Of a DNA stretch of 60,103 bases, positions 34,224 to 42,707 are shown piece by piece. A program made the translations under genes and the position numbers. The notes under the pieces are model-generated. The model was not told where the DNA came from, ran no database searches, and saw nothing but the letters and a program-made list of their open reading frames with translations. Position 1 is the stretch's first letter, and every line of letters begins with the position of its first letter. Source of the DNA: Sabulicella rubraurantiaca (GTDB taxonomy: Bacteria; Pseudomonadota; Alphaproteobacteria; Acetobacterales; Acetobacteraceae); contig NZ_JAFEUU010000019.1 of NCBI RefSeq assembly GCF_017355885.1, forward strand, positions 1 to 60,103, given 5' to 3'.

Positions 34224-35570
34224 ATGAGCGTCCCTTCTCCGACCTTTATCGGTACTGCTGGCCAGACAGCGATCTACCGAATACCTCTGGCACTGATGGG
34301 CCAGTCACAGATCCAGGCCTTCAGCATCAATGACAGCGGTCTTCTGGGTTTGTCGTCGGGTGCGCAGTCAGGGTTCGACCTTGACTTCGTCAAGATTTCA
34401 GGCGTGCTGACCGACGATCCCAATGTGGCCGCCACACTTGGGTCATCGCTCACCTTCAACTTCAGCGATATCACATATCGCGCCGGCTACATCGCGCCAG
34501 CGCCCGCCGGCTCCACCGCTCCGTTGAACGGCAACACTCTTTTCGGTGCGACGCCTGGAAATCAAGGCGTGGACCTCGCGGTCGCGACCCTGGATGTCAG
34601 GGACGGCTTGAACGGCAATACGCCCGGTGGCTCCGTCTCTCTCGGCATCGGTGGATCCATCGCGTTCAAGTTCAACGCCCCGTTCGACCCGCAGGGCCTA
34701 TACCTGTACTTCGGCGACGCGGGCGGCGCTGACCGCTCTTTCGTCGGTGTGAGTTCGACGCCAGCTTCCCCGTTCCCCGCCCAGGTCACGGTCAAGGGAA
34801 CCGATGCTCAGGATCTGATCAGCCTCACCACCCCTGCGAATGCGCACCTGATGGGGACAGGCGTCGCCATGGTGGGGAATGGCAACAACGACGTCGAGAT
34901 CGGTGGGAACGGGAATGACCGCCTCGCGGGCGCGGGAGGTAATGACCTGATCTTCGGTGGGGACGGCTTCGACACCGCGCTGTTCCGTGGACCGCGCTCC
35001 GAGTATCGCTTTCAGACCCAGCCCGACGGCTCGGTCGCCATCCAGGATCAAGTGGCTGGGCGCGACGGAACCGATCTCCTTTACGGCATCGAGAACCTTC
35101 AGTTCGGCAATGTGGCCACCTACCGGTTCTTCCACACGCAAGCTGGTGGCCATCTCTTCACGACCTCGACCGTGGAGCGCGACTCCGTCCTGCAGAACCT
35201 GCCGCACTACCGGTACGAAGGGGCGACCTTCCTCACGGCCGACCAGGGTTTTCCCAACGCAGTGCCGGTGTTCCGGTTCTTCCACACGCAAGCTGGTGGA
35301 CATCTGTTCACCACCTCGGAGGTGGAGGCCGCAAGCGTGCGTGCGAACCTGCCGCACTACCGCGACGAAGGTGTGGGCTTCCACATGTCACCGGTCCCAG
35401 GCGAGGGTCTCGTCCCGATCTACCGCTTCTTCCACACGACGGCCGGTGGACACCTGTTCACGTCCTCCACAGTGGAAAGAGACGTTACCATCGAGACGCT
35501 CCCGAACTACCGGTATGAGGGCGTGGCCTTCTACGCACCCACCACCGTGGCAGATCAGCTCTTCGGGTGA
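34224..35570 (+). CDS. Secreted-type protein: novel N-terminal domain, RTX-like linker, three DUF5648 repeats (paralogue B)
   Basis: The 448-residue protein starts MSVPSPTFIGTAGQTAIYRI. The order is the same as in paralogue A: a domain of about 195 residues of unknown family, the glycine-rich segment IGGNGNDRLAGAGGND, the ALFRGPRSEYRF linker, and three repeats of the form YRFFHTQAGGHLFTTSTVER. A TTG/ATG extension upstream (34179) is dropped because the N-terminus then aligns with paralogue A. The C-terminus DQLFG is shared with paralogue A and resembles DDLFG of the hydrolase at 23488. A hairpin follows at 35579-35606. Confidence 0.8.
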   Translation: MSVPSPTFIGTAGQTAIYRIPLALMGQSQIQAFSINDSGLLGLSSGAQSGFDLDFVKISGVLTDDPNVAATLGSSLTFNFSDITYRAGYIAPAPAGSTAPLNGNTLFGATPGNQGVDLAVATLDVRDGLNGNTPGGSVSLGIGGSIAFKFNAPFDPQGLYLYFGDAGGADRSFVGVSSTPASPFPAQVTVKGTDAQDLISLTTPANAHLMGTGVAMVGNGNNDVEIGGNGNDRLAGAGGNDLIFGGDGFDTALFRGPRSEYRFQTQPDGSVAIQDQVAGRDGTDLLYGIENLQFGNVATYRFFHTQAGGHLFTTSTVERDSVLQNLPHYRYEGATFLTADQGFPNAVPVFRFFHTQAGGHLFTTSEVEAASVRANLPHYRDEGVGFHMSPVPGEGLVPIYRFFHTTAGGHLFTSSTVERDVTIETLPNYRYEGVAFYAPTTVADQLFG

Positions 35571-35578
35571 AGCAAGCT

Positions 35579-35606
35579 CTGGGGCCGGGTTAAGAACCGG
35601 CCCCAG
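35579..35606. terminator. Hairpin between convergent genes
   Basis: The 10-bp stem CTGGGGCCGG / CCGGCCCCAG has an 8-base loop and lies between the plus-strand paralogue B and the minus-strand GNAT gene. It could terminate both. No T-tract is present. Confidence 0.55.
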
Positions 35607-35671
35607 CGGCCCGAAGCGGACTGATCCGCGGGCTTATCGCCATTGCTGCAGCGCGCCGCTGCGTATGCTCC

Positions 35672-36631
35672 TCAGATCGCGATCTCGTAGTAGTCGTGCG
35701 CGACCGCCCGCCCGCCAAAGCCTTCTTTCTGGTTGATCAGGCCGTCGTTCAACCACCGTCCATCAAGTTCGGTGGAATTCCCGAAGTCGAACCACCGTTT
35801 GCTGGCGAAAACCTCATCAAGGAGATGCAGGAAGAGACGGTCGAGGCATCCGCAGGCGAAACCCTCCGAGGTTGCGGCGGCATACTGGAGATGTGCCACC
35901 TCATCGGTCTCGTAGATGACCACACCGCCCAGAAGCGTCCCTGATGCATCACGCGCGGTGAAGAGGCGGATGTTCCGCTGGAAGAGGCCATGGAGATGCC
36001 GGATCTCCGCGAGGCTATGCACGGGCTTCGTGTGATAGCGCGAGGCGAGGTGTCTTTCGAGCAGCTGCCAGAAGCCCTCCCAGCCCTCGTCCTCTTGAAT
36101 AGACACTCCCTTCTGCAGGGCCTTGGCGGCGCCACGCCGCCGGCGCTCCTGCGGAACAGGGCGCCTTGCCATATCAATCGTGCTCAAGAGGTCCCTGCGA
36201 ACGAGAACCGCATCGTGGCGGAAGAGCGCGTAGCGATCCTCTTCCGCCGGAAGGCGATGATAGATGTGAGGGATCGTCTTGTAATAGAACGTCTCCACAC
36301 CGCGCGACGCAAGCCACCTGCGCGCTGCGTCGAAGCCCTCAAGCATGAGCGGCGTCGTCATCCGCTCGGAGACAAGAAAGCCGCCATAAGTCAGTCCATT
36401 GTGGCTTGCGATGCCCGCTTCGGTCGTGTGCGCCGGAAGAAGAGCGACGATCTCCGCCCCTCGTCGCAAGATCAGCGATGCATCGTTGAAGCGGTCCGCG
36501 TGGTATTCCATGTAGCGCCGCTTGTGCAGGAACGTCGCATTCTTGCTGCGTTCCACGAAGTCATCCCATGCGGCTGCAGAGGAGGGCGCGTAAGGTTCTA
36601 CGGTGATCTCAGCGACGATCTTTGTCATCAT
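35672..36631 (-). CDS. FemAB/GNAT-like acyltransferase
   Basis: The 319-residue protein starts MMTKIVAEITVEPY at 36631. The N-terminal half has a WDDFVERSKNATFLHKRRY segment, the C-terminal half a GNAT-like core (LFTARDASGTLLGGVVIYET, then WFDFGNSTE near the end). This resembles FemAB-like enzymes that add amino acids or acyl groups to peptidoglycan or glycan residues. It begins one base after the stop of the GH43-like gene and ends the glycan operon. It probably N-acylates an amino sugar made by the cluster. Confidence 0.7.
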   Translation of the reverse strand: MMTKIVAEITVEPYAPSSAAAWDDFVERSKNATFLHKRRYMEYHADRFNDASLILRRGAEIVALLPAHTTEAGIASHNGLTYGGFLVSERMTTPLMLEGFDAARRWLASRGVETFYYKTIPHIYHRLPAEEDRYALFRHDAVLVRRDLLSTIDMARRPVPQERRRRGAAKALQKGVSIQEDEGWEGFWQLLERHLASRYHTKPVHSLAEIRHLHGLFQRNIRLFTARDASGTLLGGVVIYETDEVAHLQYAAATSEGFACGCLDRLFLHLLDEVFASKRWFDFGNSTELDGRWLNDGLINQKEGFGGRAVAHDYYEIAI

Positions 36632-36632
36632 T

Positions 36633-37556
36633 TTAATCGCGCTCGAGCACCGCGAGACCGACGCCGGTCCTGCCATACCCATTGCCATTGTAGAACATGT
36701 AAAGACTTCCACTTATTTCCTGCAGCGCGGCGTAGCATTGCATTTCTGCGTCCCATTCCCCTGCGGCGCTCTCAAAACCGGTGAGGTCATCGCGCCGGGT
36801 CCAGGTTCGGCCGTCGCGGGAGACAGCGTATCCGAGCCGGTAGCCGGATATCGCGCGGATGGAATACCAGAGGGTCCACCGGTCGGCACCGAGACGCTGA
36901 AGCCATGGGCGTCCGAAGCCCAGCTCATCCTCCGCTGGCTGCAGCACTGGCTGCCCCTGGAGAGGCCAAGTGATCCCGTCCGGAGAAGTGACAGTCCTCA
37001 AACTGTACTTCGGCTGTTGGCGACCCGCGGCGACTGTGAAGTCCCCGCCGCCAATATACCATGCGTCCCAGGACCGTTCTTCTGAGGGTGGCCGAACCAG
37101 CGCCGCGGTCCGGAAGAAGCGCTCACCTGGGCCCCTGTCCATCGCAGGCACATCCTGCAGGCGGGTGAACGGACCTTCTGGGCTCGGAGCTTCGGCGACG
37201 CCGGTGAACAGCGTGTAGGGCACCTTCACCTGCCTCTGGTAGCCGACATAGTAAAGGCGCACCCTTCCGTCGGGCAGTTGGACGAGGCTCGAGGGATTGA
37301 CGCCGTTGTCATCGAAGCATCCTTCCGGCCCGATATCGAGGACAGGCTCCTTTGCCTCGCCAACGAGGCGCGTCGGATCCCGGCCATCCAGATCAATCCA
37401 CCCGATGCGTGACACGATCGCCTCATCGCAGCTGGCCAAGTAGAGGCGAAGCCTTCCGTCCGGCAGCCACGTGGGAGTGGGAAGCATGGCATGGGTCCGC
37501 GCCCAGGGAAGATCTCCGGCCGGCTTCCACAGGAATCCGAGCTTGCGCCACTTCAT
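36633..37556 (-). CDS. Five-bladed beta-propeller protein (GH43/GH32-like)
   Basis: The 307-residue protein has repeated propeller-type strands (PTPTWLPDGRLRLYLASCD, SLVQLPDGRVRLYYVGY, DGITWPLQGQPVL, DRWTLWYSIRA, GSLYMFYNGNGYG). This is the fold of glycosidase families 32, 43 and 68. No signal peptide is present, so it should be cytoplasmic. Such proteins are found in glycan clusters where they may process or transfer sugars rather than degrade polymers. It overlaps the preceding acetyltransferase gene by 4 bp. Confidence 0.7.
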   Translation of the reverse strand: MKWRKLGFLWKPAGDLPWARTHAMLPTPTWLPDGRLRLYLASCDEAIVSRIGWIDLDGRDPTRLVGEAKEPVLDIGPEGCFDDNGVNPSSLVQLPDGRVRLYYVGYQRQVKVPYTLFTGVAEAPSPEGPFTRLQDVPAMDRGPGERFFRTAALVRPPSEERSWDAWYIGGGDFTVAAGRQQPKYSLRTVTSPDGITWPLQGQPVLQPAEDELGFGRPWLQRLGADRWTLWYSIRAISGYRLGYAVSRDGRTWTRRDDLTGFESAAGEWDAEMQCYAALQEISGSLYMFYNGNGYGRTGVGLAVLERD

Positions 37557-38251
37557 GGCTTTTCAGGCGCCTCACCGCGGAGACGGAAGAAGCGCCGCGT
37601 ATCCACCCGCGACGGCACGGCCTCCGCAGCGCGGAACATCTGCCCCACCTCGGTGCTGCGGGACAAGGTGACGCCAGGCCCGACCCAGCAATCTTCGGCC
37701 AGGACTGTACGGTCCGCGAGCGCGCTGTTCACGCCCAGGAAGGAGTTCGCACCAACACTGCACAAGCCAGAGATCACCACGTGCGAGGAAATGAACACGT
37801 TATCCGCGATGCGGCTGTGATGCCCGATGTGGTTGCCAGACCAGAGCACAACGTTCCGTCCAATGGAGACGTGCGACTGCACGACGTTGTTCTCGAAGAT
37901 GAAGCAATGCTCCCCAATCTCGGCGCTAGGTGCGATGAAGGCCTGCGGACTTACGAACGAGGCGAGTGGATAACCCCGCGCTCGCGCGGCTTCGACGAGC
38001 CTCGCCCTCAACCGGTTGAGCAGGGTGTAGACGACTGCGACGTGGACGTGATGGGTTGCTGGGGGATGGGTCTCGTGGAGCGTCTCGAAAGGCACGACCG
38101 GAAGGTCCTGGAGCCGATCACGCGTCAGATATGCCTGCTCAACTGCGAATGCCACGACGCGGTACTCCGTGTAAGCCTCGAAGTACTCGTGGGCGACCTC
38201 TGCGAAAGCGCTGTCGCCAATTAGCACGAGGTCACTGGTCTTATCCGGCAT
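37553..38251 (-). CDS. Hexapeptide-repeat acetyltransferase (NeuD/PglD-like)
   Basis: The 232-residue protein has an N-terminal Rossmann-like domain (DLVLIGDSAFAEVAHEYF) and a left-handed beta-helix of hexapeptide repeats (PSAEIGEHCFIFENNVVQSH, IGRNVVLWSGNHIGHHSRI, VGANSFLGVNSALAD). The His in GNHIGHH is a candidate catalytic base. It is expected to O- or N-acetylate a nucleotide-activated amino sugar. It lies between the methyltransferase (11 bp) and the propeller gene (4-bp overlap). A second PglD-like protein is encoded at 43998. Confidence 0.8.
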   Translation of the reverse strand: MPDKTSDLVLIGDSAFAEVAHEYFEAYTEYRVVAFAVEQAYLTRDRLQDLPVVPFETLHETHPPATHHVHVAVVYTLLNRLRARLVEAARARGYPLASFVSPQAFIAPSAEIGEHCFIFENNVVQSHVSIGRNVVLWSGNHIGHHSRIADNVFISSHVVISGLCSVGANSFLGVNSALADRTVLAEDCWVGPGVTLSRSTEVGQMFRAAEAVPSRVDTRRFFRLRGEAPEKP

Positions 38252-38262
38252 CGGGCTGTCCC

Positions 38263-39036
38263 CTAGGGCTTGCGGATCAGGATGTCCTCACGCCGGTTGG
38301 ACATTGGCAGTCCCGCCGGCTGAGGAAGAAGCCAGGCGTCGCTGCCCGCGGCACGAGCGCGCGCTACGATGGAAAACAACACCGCGTCGTCCATTTCTCC
38401 TGACGGATCTAAGTGAACTCCAAGGTTCGGGACTTCGTCGCGTCCTATGTAGCTGCGGTGGAAGGCGTGGCCGGCCTCGCTTGCCAGGAAGCGGCGGCGC
38501 ATCGAGGCGTTGGGGAGATCACCGAGCAGCATGGACCCGCCACCGGGGCGAAGGAGCCGCATTGCAGCATCAATGAAGCCGAAGAGCGGCTGATCTGCGA
38601 ACACATAATGAAGAACGGAGTAGCAAATGATCGCGTCGATCTTCCCTGCGATCCTCTCCAGTTCGTGCGCACAGTCGGGAAAGGGGCCTGCCACCTTCGT
38701 GACCAGTGGCCCATCTGGGAGTGCCGCGAGCATCTCGGGTGAGTCCACCAGCCAGAGATGATGCCCGCGCGCCTGGCAGTGGTCGATGATGCGCTGTGCG
38801 AGCGGACTGGAGCCCGGGCCGATGTCCAGAATTGTCCTTGGCCCCGTCGCCTGCGCGATCTCGGGTAGCTTTGCGCAGATATCGTCAAGGATTGCCTGGT
38901 CGCGGCCGGCGCGCACACTGTCCGGAAAGCCAACCTGCTCGTAGGCGCTGAGATCTGTTCGAGCCGCCAGCTCCCGGAATCCCTCATAGGTCAGGCGCGC
39001 GAAGCGGCGGGCCTTCTCGCGATCCTTCTCGTCCAT
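38263..39036 (-). CDS. Class I SAM-dependent methyltransferase
   Basis: The 257-residue protein has motif I ILDIGPGSSPLAQ (about residues 68-80), an acidic motif II (WLVDSPEM) and the post-motif IDAIICYSVLHY, as in Rossmann-fold methyltransferases. It sits inside the glycan operon, so it probably O-methylates a sugar or a carrier-linked glycan. The substrate is unknown. Confidence 0.8.
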   Translation of the reverse strand: MDEKDREKARRFARLTYEGFRELAARTDLSAYEQVGFPDSVRAGRDQAILDDICAKLPEIAQATGPRTILDIGPGSSPLAQRIIDHCQARGHHLWLVDSPEMLAALPDGPLVTKVAGPFPDCAHELERIAGKIDAIICYSVLHYVFADQPLFGFIDAAMRLLRPGGGSMLLGDLPNASMRRRFLASEAGHAFHRSYIGRDEVPNLGVHLDPSGEMDDAVLFSIVARARAAGSDAWLLPQPAGLPMSNRREDILIRKP

Positions 39037-39108
39037 CGCCTTCTGTCCCCGCTCGACCTGCTCAGGGTCTGATAGGCAGGGACCACGTGAGAAACAAGCG
39101 CCTTGCCG

Positions 39109-40305
39109 TCACGCCCCGGCCAGACGCCGCGCCTCCGCCTCCCACCGCTCCGACTGGTCCCGGAACCAGTCCCTGGCCTCCTCGACCTGACGGAGATAGG
39201 CGCGGATCTCCTCCAGTCCCGCTTCTGCACGCAAGGCGCGCTCTTCGACGTCGCTATAGGCACGCTGCATTTCTTCCCGTACGGCCGCACTCTCAGCCTG
39301 GCGGCGGCTCTGCATCTGGTCGACAAGGGCCGCACGTGTCGGGTCGTTCTCGGCAAGCACCTGGAAGAACCGAGGATATCCATAGCCCATTGCTTCAAGG
39401 ATCGCTGCCTCGCGTGCGTTTCCCAGGGCCCGGTAGAGTGCTTCGACACCGAAGGCACGGATCCAGGGGTGGGGCTGGGAAAGCGCAAGGACTGCGAGAG
39501 CGCTGGCGGGTGCAAGTCCTTGTCCAATGCTCTGCTTGGTTTCCGGAAAGACCTCTTGGAGCAGCGCCACGTCTGACCATCCGAGGAAATTCTCGAGGAT
39601 TCGCGGCAGTTCCCAGTGGATGCGTGCCACCTTCCCGGGAGTGTTGGCATCCATGTTCGCGAGCTGGTCTCGGATGCGATATCCGACGAGTGGCTCCTCA
39701 ATCAGCGCGATCTCGTAGCGGAGACACAGGCGGATCCAGAAGTCGAAGTCTTGCGTCTGGAGTAGCCTCGGGTCGAAGTCGCCAATCACATCGAAGATCT
39801 CGCGTCGGATCATCGCGGTGGGCGCAGCCAGGCAATTTCCCTCAAAGAAGAAGTTGCGAAGTGCGGCAACACGCGACATGTCCCGCGGCCGCGCCATCTG
39901 ATTCGCCTCCCGCGCGATGGGCTGCCCGTCCTCACCGACGTAGTGCATGTGGGAGAAGACTGCTCCGACCTCAGGCCGGGCCCGCAGCAGGCGGATCTGC
40001 TTGCCGACCTTCGTGGGCTCATACAGGTCATCCGATGGCAGGAGACAGATGAAATCTCCGCGCGCATTGCGGATGTTGTTGTTCGCCGCGATGCTGGGTC
40101 CCTGGTTTCGATCATGGCGGAAGAGACGGATCCGGGGGTCCGAGAACCGAAGGACCTCGCCCACCGTATCGTCCGTGGACGCATCATCGGTGATGACGAT
40201 CTCCAGATCCTGGAAATCCTGAGCGAGAACACTTTCGATCGTCCGGCCGATGTAGTTCGCATGGTTGTAGGAAGGAATACAGACGGACACGGCTGGCTTG
40301 CTCAT
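39109..40305 (-). CDS. Family 2 glycosyltransferase with C-terminal coiled coil
   Basis: The 398-residue protein has a GT-A fold at about residues 1-230 (VSVCIPSYNHANYIGRTIES, VITDDASTDDT, CLLPSDDLYEP with a DxD-like motif, and QDFDFWIRL). A helical region follows and then a charged coiled coil (about 330-398). Such tails are typical of multi-enzyme glycan assembly complexes. The start ATG at 40305 follows GGAGTGGAAAA; the upstream frame extension is dropped. Confidence 0.85.
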   Translation of the reverse strand: MSKPAVSVCIPSYNHANYIGRTIESVLAQDFQDLEIVITDDASTDDTVGEVLRFSDPRIRLFRHDRNQGPSIAANNNIRNARGDFICLLPSDDLYEPTKVGKQIRLLRARPEVGAVFSHMHYVGEDGQPIAREANQMARPRDMSRVAALRNFFFEGNCLAAPTAMIRREIFDVIGDFDPRLLQTQDFDFWIRLCLRYEIALIEEPLVGYRIRDQLANMDANTPGKVARIHWELPRILENFLGWSDVALLQEVFPETKQSIGQGLAPASALAVLALSQPHPWIRAFGVEALYRALGNAREAAILEAMGYGYPRFFQVLAENDPTRAALVDQMQSRRQAESAAVREEMQRAYSDVEERALRAEAGLEEIRAYLRQVEEARDWFRDQSERWEAEARRLAGA

Positions 40306-40419
40306 TTTTCCACTCCAAGCTCGCTGCAGATGATGGCGCTCTCGCTTGCTCTGCCGCACCGCCGTATTTTCTCCCGCGCTTCGATCTCAAGAAGTCACCA
40401 AGCGCGCGGCCGATCTGGC

Positions 40420-41544
40420 CTAGCCTCGTGCACCGCAGACGGCGAAGACCCGGGCGTAGGCGTCCATCATCTTGCGCCTGTCGAACCGTTCTTCCGCGAC
40501 GAGACGGCAGCGCCGCTTCAGGTTCACCAGCGACGATGGTTCCGCGATCCAGCCGCGAACGAGGTCCGCAACCTGCGCCTCTGCGTCGTCGGATAAGAGA
40601 AAGCCGTTCGCGCCGTGCTCGATGAGTTCAGGAATTCCCCCTACCCGTGTGCCAAGGACCGGAATGCCGCAGGCATTGGCCTCCATGACCACATTGGGCC
40701 GCCCGTCGACCTTGGAGGGAACCACCAGCACATCAACGGCGTGGAGCGCATCCCGGACATGCGGAACATAGCCGCGAAAATCGATCGCGGCCGGGGCACT
40801 TCCTGCGGCGACGCGGGCCCTGACTTCGTCCGCCATGGCTCCCTCGCCGTACATTTGGAACCGGACGTCAGGGAGGCGTGCATGGACCGCTTCAGCGAGG
40901 CTGACGAAACGCAGCGGATCCTTCTCCGGCGACATACGTCCGACATATCCGACGACGAGATCCTGCGAGGCGGCAGCAGGAGAACGGGGTTTGAAGACAT
41001 CAAGGTCGATGCCACTGATGAGCACATGGACCATGGGCTCGGTCTTGGCGGTGTTCTGCAGCATGAATTGCCGCATCGCCTCGCTCTCGACAATCACACC
41101 GTCGAAGGCCCCCTCGAAGAGGAAATGCGCGACCGTGTGCCCAACCGGATTGTAGAGAATATCGAGCACATGGAGTTCCGGATGCTGCTCACGAACCCTT
41201 GCAATCTGGCTGTACGCCTGGGGCGCGCCGATCTGCAGAGCAAGGCTGATATCCCGCTCGCGGATCACCCTCGACAGGCGCTCCACGCCGTAAACTCCCG
41301 GAGCGTCCGTCATATTGACCAGCCGGTCATCGGCAGAGAAGTCGGCACATTCGTCCCAGGTGTAGCCCACCGCCTCTGGGTAGAAGTAGGCCAGGGTCAC
41401 ATCGAAGCCGCGTAGCCGCATCTCCCTCAGGATGGAGAGGGAGAGGGCGCCCTTCACGAGGAACGGAAGAAGCGCGAGAATCCGGCAAGGCTCTGTCGGA
41501 GAAGCCTGCGTGGATGACGAAGAGAAAGATTCTCCCGGCTGCAC
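40420..41544 (-). CDS. Family 4 (GT-B) glycosyltransferase
   Basis: The 374-residue protein has a GT-B fold. The C-terminal donor domain shows VGYVGRMSPEKDPLRFVSLA, DFRGYVPHVRDAL and the signature VVPSKVDGRPNVVMEANACG with the retaining GT4 ExxxxxxxG glutamate, then GTRVGGIPELIEHG. The start is a GTG at 41544 behind GAGGTGG. No later ATG precedes the first conserved strand, so the gene overlaps the upstream GT2 by 91 bp. Confidence 0.85.
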   Translation of the reverse strand: MQPGESFSSSSTQASPTEPCRILALLPFLVKGALSLSILREMRLRGFDVTLAYFYPEAVGYTWDECADFSADDRLVNMTDAPGVYGVERLSRVIRERDISLALQIGAPQAYSQIARVREQHPELHVLDILYNPVGHTVAHFLFEGAFDGVIVESEAMRQFMLQNTAKTEPMVHVLISGIDLDVFKPRSPAAASQDLVVGYVGRMSPEKDPLRFVSLAEAVHARLPDVRFQMYGEGAMADEVRARVAAGSAPAAIDFRGYVPHVRDALHAVDVLVVPSKVDGRPNVVMEANACGIPVLGTRVGGIPELIEHGANGFLLSDDAEAQVADLVRGWIAEPSSLVNLKRRCRLVAEERFDRRKMMDAYARVFAVCGARG

Positions 41545-42707
41545 TGATCCACCTCTGCTCTGTCTTGTTGTTCCGCTTCCGGCTGGGCCTGCAGGTTGCT
41601 CTCGAGGGCCGCGCAGCGATCCAGGAGGGCGCGCATCTCCGCCTCGTGGCGGTCACTCTGGGATTTCCAGTAATCGCGCGCTTCCTGGTAGGCGCGAATG
41701 TCGGCCTCAAGCTTGTCGCGGTAAATGCCACTAGCATGAAAATCAAGCGTGCGCACTTCGGCCTGCACGAAGGCAAAGGCCATCAGGCGCCGGCCAACCG
41801 CCTCGAGTTCGGGCGCCGACGCACCGAGCAGCTCGCTGAATGCGGCGTAATCGGCAACCGATTGCGGGACGACCATCAGGCCGAAAAGTCGCTCACGCTC
41901 GCGCGCCGACAGATTGGCCAGCTCGGCATGTGAGGTGAGCCACGCAAGGATGCCGTGCAGTTCCGTCCAAACTGCGCGACGTTCGATCGCTGGCAGGAGG
42001 TTGCGGCGGGCGGCCCAGGCCATCTCAAGGAACGACTGTAGGCGGTTTCCATGAGTTACGCCGCGTGCGTGTAGGCGATAGCAGGTCAGCCTCTCGGGAA
42101 GAAGCGCAAACCTGCAGCCGTCCCGAAGCGCGCGCGTCCACAACTCATAGTCGGGTGCGCGGACCATGTTCTCGTCGTCGAGGCCAAAGCGGAGATGGGC
42201 GGAGCGCCGGACCATGGTCGAGGAGCGGCACAGTGCGTTGCGACCGATCCAGGTGGAGACGGCGTTGAAGTCCCAGTCCCGGTTTGTCTCCGCCTCGAGC
42301 TTGTCGGAGTCCTCGTGGGGGAGACCGTTGCGATCGACAAAGGAAACCCACGTCCCCACGACGTCGAGCGCCGGCTGCTGCGACACCAGCTTGAGCTGTA
42401 CCTCCGCCTTGGAGGGGAGGATCCAGTCATCCGCGTCCAGGTTCACCAGCCACTCGCCCCGGGCTGCCTCGACGGCCCGGTTATAGCTCGCGGCGCCGCC
42501 GATATTCCGCGGGTTCCGCAGGAGCCTAATCCGGTCATCGCGGAATGCCTCGATGACCTCGCAGGATCGGTCGCTCGAGCAGTCATCGACGACGACGACC
42601 TCGAAGTCCTGAACGGTCTGGGCGCGGATGCTTTCGAGGGTCTGACCGATATAGCCCTCGTAGTTGTACGAGAGCACGATGTAGGAGAGGAGAGGGGCGT
42701 CCTTCAT
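41454..42707 (-). CDS. Family 2 glycosyltransferase with C-terminal coiled coil
   Basis: The 417-residue GT-A protein has LSYIVLSYNYEGYIGQTLES, VVDDCSSDRS, the metal-binding NLDADDWILP and the acceptor-side DYELWTRAL. The last 90 residues form a charged coiled coil (IYRDKLEADIRAYQEARDYW) similar in style to the enzyme at 39109. Its start overlaps the stop of the DegT gene by 4 bp. The last 30 codons overlap the next gene in another frame. Confidence 0.87.
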   Translation of the reverse strand: MKDAPLLSYIVLSYNYEGYIGQTLESIRAQTVQDFEVVVVDDCSSDRSCEVIEAFRDDRIRLLRNPRNIGGAASYNRAVEAARGEWLVNLDADDWILPSKAEVQLKLVSQQPALDVVGTWVSFVDRNGLPHEDSDKLEAETNRDWDFNAVSTWIGRNALCRSSTMVRRSAHLRFGLDDENMVRAPDYELWTRALRDGCRFALLPERLTCYRLHARGVTHGNRLQSFLEMAWAARRNLLPAIERRAVWTELHGILAWLTSHAELANLSARERERLFGLMVVPQSVADYAAFSELLGASAPELEAVGRRLMAFAFVQAEVRTLDFHASGIYRDKLEADIRAYQEARDYWKSQSDRHEAEMRALLDRCAALESNLQAQPEAEQQDRAEVDQCSRENLSLRHPRRLLRQSLAGFSRFFRSS

